DNA of 19,065 nucleotides from Agrocybe praecox (lineage: Eukaryota > Basidiomycota > Agaricomycetes > Agaricales > Agrocybaceae): contig CAXHKQ010000017.1 in NCBI GenBank assembly GCA_964017145.1, positions 1-19,065 on the forward strand. Reading direction: 5' to 3'. The translations under genes and the position numbers were made by a program. Positions 17,331 through 19,065 of this stretch are shown in pieces. The number at the start of each line of letters is the position of its first letter. Positions within the stretch are counted from its first letter, which is position 1. Below the pieces are notes generated by a model, which had not been told where the DNA came from, did no database searches, and worked only from the letters and a program-made list of their open reading frames with translations.

Positions 17331-18740
17331 GTAATAATTTGTCTGTGTCTGAGGAACGAGAAATATAGTATGTCTATAGTAGGATATATTGTGTTTTAAT
17401 ATGTGTTTTGGTACCGTGTCTCTCGGTGGATCAAAGTAAAAGTCCCTTTTATGAACTTTTATCAACCTTCATATTAATACTCGCATAGTTCAGTAATCAA
17501 ATCTTACAAGGTGACCAAAATTGATCAGCATAATTGTAAAGGCTGCTTCAATTTATGAGGACATCGAAAAGCAAAGACATACGAAAGGTTGATACATATC
17601 TGCAATTTAACACTTAACACTTTTCGATGTGGCCCTTAGTTAGACATTAGCACATTTTTTGTTGAAGAAAGTCCTTGATTATCCGGTGAACAACTTATTC
17701 AATCCAAAGAGCATAACGTCTATCTCTATAACACTAGGATCACAATTGTCTGCTGTTTATTAGACTTTAGAGCAAGTAACATTATACAATTTATTTAGCA
17801 TGTTAAAACTTAATATTTTCGGCCCTGCAGCTTATTTTCTTTAAAAACATCCTCATTATAGTTCAATTTGTACCACCACTTTTGATACCACTGTCATTAT
17901 AATAGTTAGAATATCAGAGCCCCTGATATTTGTTTGTAAATAAAGTTTATTTCATACTAACGTGTTCATAAAAATGATAACAATAGGTCTCTACAAATTG
18001 TTGAAAATAACACATGTGGCTGACTATGTTCTCCTTGCTCCTTGCATATTATAAATAACACGTTGAGCTTCATGGGAAGTTATCTCATGTCATTATGATC
18101 TGAGGCTTGTACAATTTCAAATGCATGTTACGAAAGAAACGAAATTTTCTAATGCAACATTTGAGCTTCATGAGCCAACCAGTTTGAAAGTTTCAGCTGC
18201 TAAAGTTTCATGCTGACCAATTGGGTTATCAATTGGGTTTTGCACTTGCATGTGAGAATTTGCATTTGCTTATAAGGACTTTGAACTTCGCAAATCAGAA
18301 TAAGGTTCAACTCTGAATTCGGACGAAACGACCAATTTGTGAAGATGAAAGATCATATTCGCAAATTGCAATGGTTGAATCAAAGTGGTATTTCAAAATA
18401 CCGTCAGTCAAATCGACTCAACCACGATATGTCTACATTCTTATCTACCCGGTACACCATCGCCGCGACCACAATCCAAATCTGAAGCTCGTCGCCGCAG
18501 CGATTCACTCGAATCGACCGCCACCGCCGCCGCCGCTTGCGCGCGACCACTAAAAAGACATCCGCGTGCGATGAATGCGAAATGAGCACCGTTGCGATCG
18601 CTCCCTCATCAGAAAAAATTAAACAAAGAAGCCAACCAACCAGAAGACACACTGCACTGTGTGCAAAACAAAGAAGTCCCGCGCTTGGCAATGAATCACT
18701 GAATCTGCGTCTAAACGTTCCATACCTGTGTGCAATTATT
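17331..18740. other. AT-rich 3' part of the intron
   Basis: Mostly AT-rich without long ORFs. ACATCGAAAAG (17561-17571) has an exact inverted copy at 17620-17630. CAATTGGGTT is repeated near 18220 and 18230. GGTATTTCAAAATACC (18387-18402) is a hairpin with 7-bp arms. From about 18450 the sequence becomes CpG-rich, with a Ser/Arg/Ala frame (about 18385-18585) that has no clear splice signals. No terminal repeats bounding the whole block were found. Confidence 0.4.
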
Positions 18741-18775
18741 CTAATGATTTCCTCCATCATCTCTCCAACTTTCAG
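18741..18775 (+). other. Branch-point and 3' splice site
   Basis: CTAAT (18741-18745) fits the insect branch-point consensus and is 30 nt from the AG. Between them lies a pyrimidine-rich tract with no other AG, ending in CTTTCAG. This is the best acceptor in the window that keeps the coding frame. Confidence 0.7.
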
Positions 18776-19065
18776 GAGCTTCAAATCACTCACAAGCCAG
18801 CACCGCCGGCGCCAACAGCACCTCGACGCGCAGCATCAGCCCGCAGTCCAACTCCTCACCCATCGGCAGCATTGGCGTTCCTCCACCGACCACGGCCAGC
18901 CAACAGGCGCCACAGCTGACGCAGCATCTGCACCAGCAGCAGCATCAGTCCGCGCATCTGCCCGCCACCTCCCATCCTCAGCAACACTCTCCGCCCCACC
19001 ACCATCATCCACAGCATCACCATCATCATCCACAGCAGCAGCATCACAATAGCCATCATCACCAC
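18776..19065 (+). CDS. Unrecognised split protein, second coding exon (partial, His/Gln-rich)
   Basis: The exon supplies the last two bases of Gly52 and then 96 further codons to the window end, where it remains open. It begins GASNHSQASTAGANS, followed by a Ser/Pro segment (SPQSNSSPIGSIGVPPPTT, about residues 73-91 of the joined protein). A Gln/His region follows, ending in His runs of four, five and four separated by PQ, PQQQ and NS. About 21 of the last 47 residues are His. The whole exon is predicted disordered, and the His codons mix CAC and CAT, so the tract is not pure slippage. Pro/Ser/His/Gln linkers of this kind occur in many insect signalling, RNA-binding and transcription proteins, so they do not reveal a function. 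Other frames over the same DNA are also open but do not fit the splice phase. Confidence 0.7.

Larger units (their letters stand above)
4816..18775 (+). other. Intron (phase 1, 13,960 bp)
   Basis: The donor GTTGGT is moderate. The acceptor is strong: CTAAT (18741-18745, branch-point-like), then a pyrimidine-rich tract and CTTTCAG ending at 18775. The join preserves frame and gives a smooth Gly/Ser/Asn linker across the junction. The length is large but usual for regulated insect genes. It contains several inverted-repeat elements and CpG-rich blocks that may include alternative promoters. Smaller alternative exons inside it cannot be excluded. Confidence 0.65.

Noticed and set aside
18385..18585. 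Ser/Arg/Ala frame shortly before the acceptor at 18775, considered as an alternative coding exon
   Set aside because: It starts in AT-rich DNA without an acceptor, stops before any phase-1 donor and cannot join 18776 in frame.

Overview
This window looks like animal, probably insect (dipteran-like), nuclear DNA. There is no dense bacterial-style gene packing. The only convincing coding sequence is split across an intron with GT-AG ends and a CTAAT-type branch point. Exon 2 carries CAX ('opa') codon repeats giving His/Gln tracts, as is common in flies and mosquitoes. CpG is abundant, so the region does not show the depletion expected from heavy germline methylation. The species cannot be named from this sequence alone.

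Layout. Positions 275-390 hold a decayed tRNA-like SINE on the minus strand. About 0.4-4.1 kb is CpG-rich DNA full of short repeats ((TG)n, (CGT)n, (CTG)n, (CCAG)7, GCGC runs). It may hold a promoter and non-coding first exon (about 1936-2160) that could splice to an acceptor at 4136. About 4137-4661 would then be 5' UTR, with two dyad-symmetric sites and an in-frame upstream ORF (4524-4649). The start of the protein lies at 4662-4815. A 13,960-bp intron (4816-18775) follows, and the next coding exon (18776-19065) runs off the end of the window. The join restores one codon (G + GA = Gly) and yields the first 148 residues of a protein that I do not recognise.

The long intron is a mosaic. CpG-rich, simple-repeat-rich, stop-poor blocks (4.8-5.8, 6.1-7.3, 8.6-10.8, 11.6-14.6 and 16.1-17.3 kb) alternate with AT-rich blocks (5.8-6.1, 7.3-8.6, 10.8-11.6, 14.6-15.8 and 17.3-18.4 kb). 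Three of the AT-rich blocks are bounded by inverted repeats and look like non-autonomous or decayed transposable elements: 5804-6114, 7321-8639 (with a possible smaller nested copy at 8404-8639), and 14595-15831 (which contains a duplicated 70-bp sequence). The CpG-rich blocks may include alternative promoters or enhancers, but nothing in them is proven.

I see no bacterial genes, rRNA, intact tRNA, CRISPR array or intact transposase. Most long open frames in the CpG-rich blocks are by-products of trinucleotide repeats and low stop-codon frequency.
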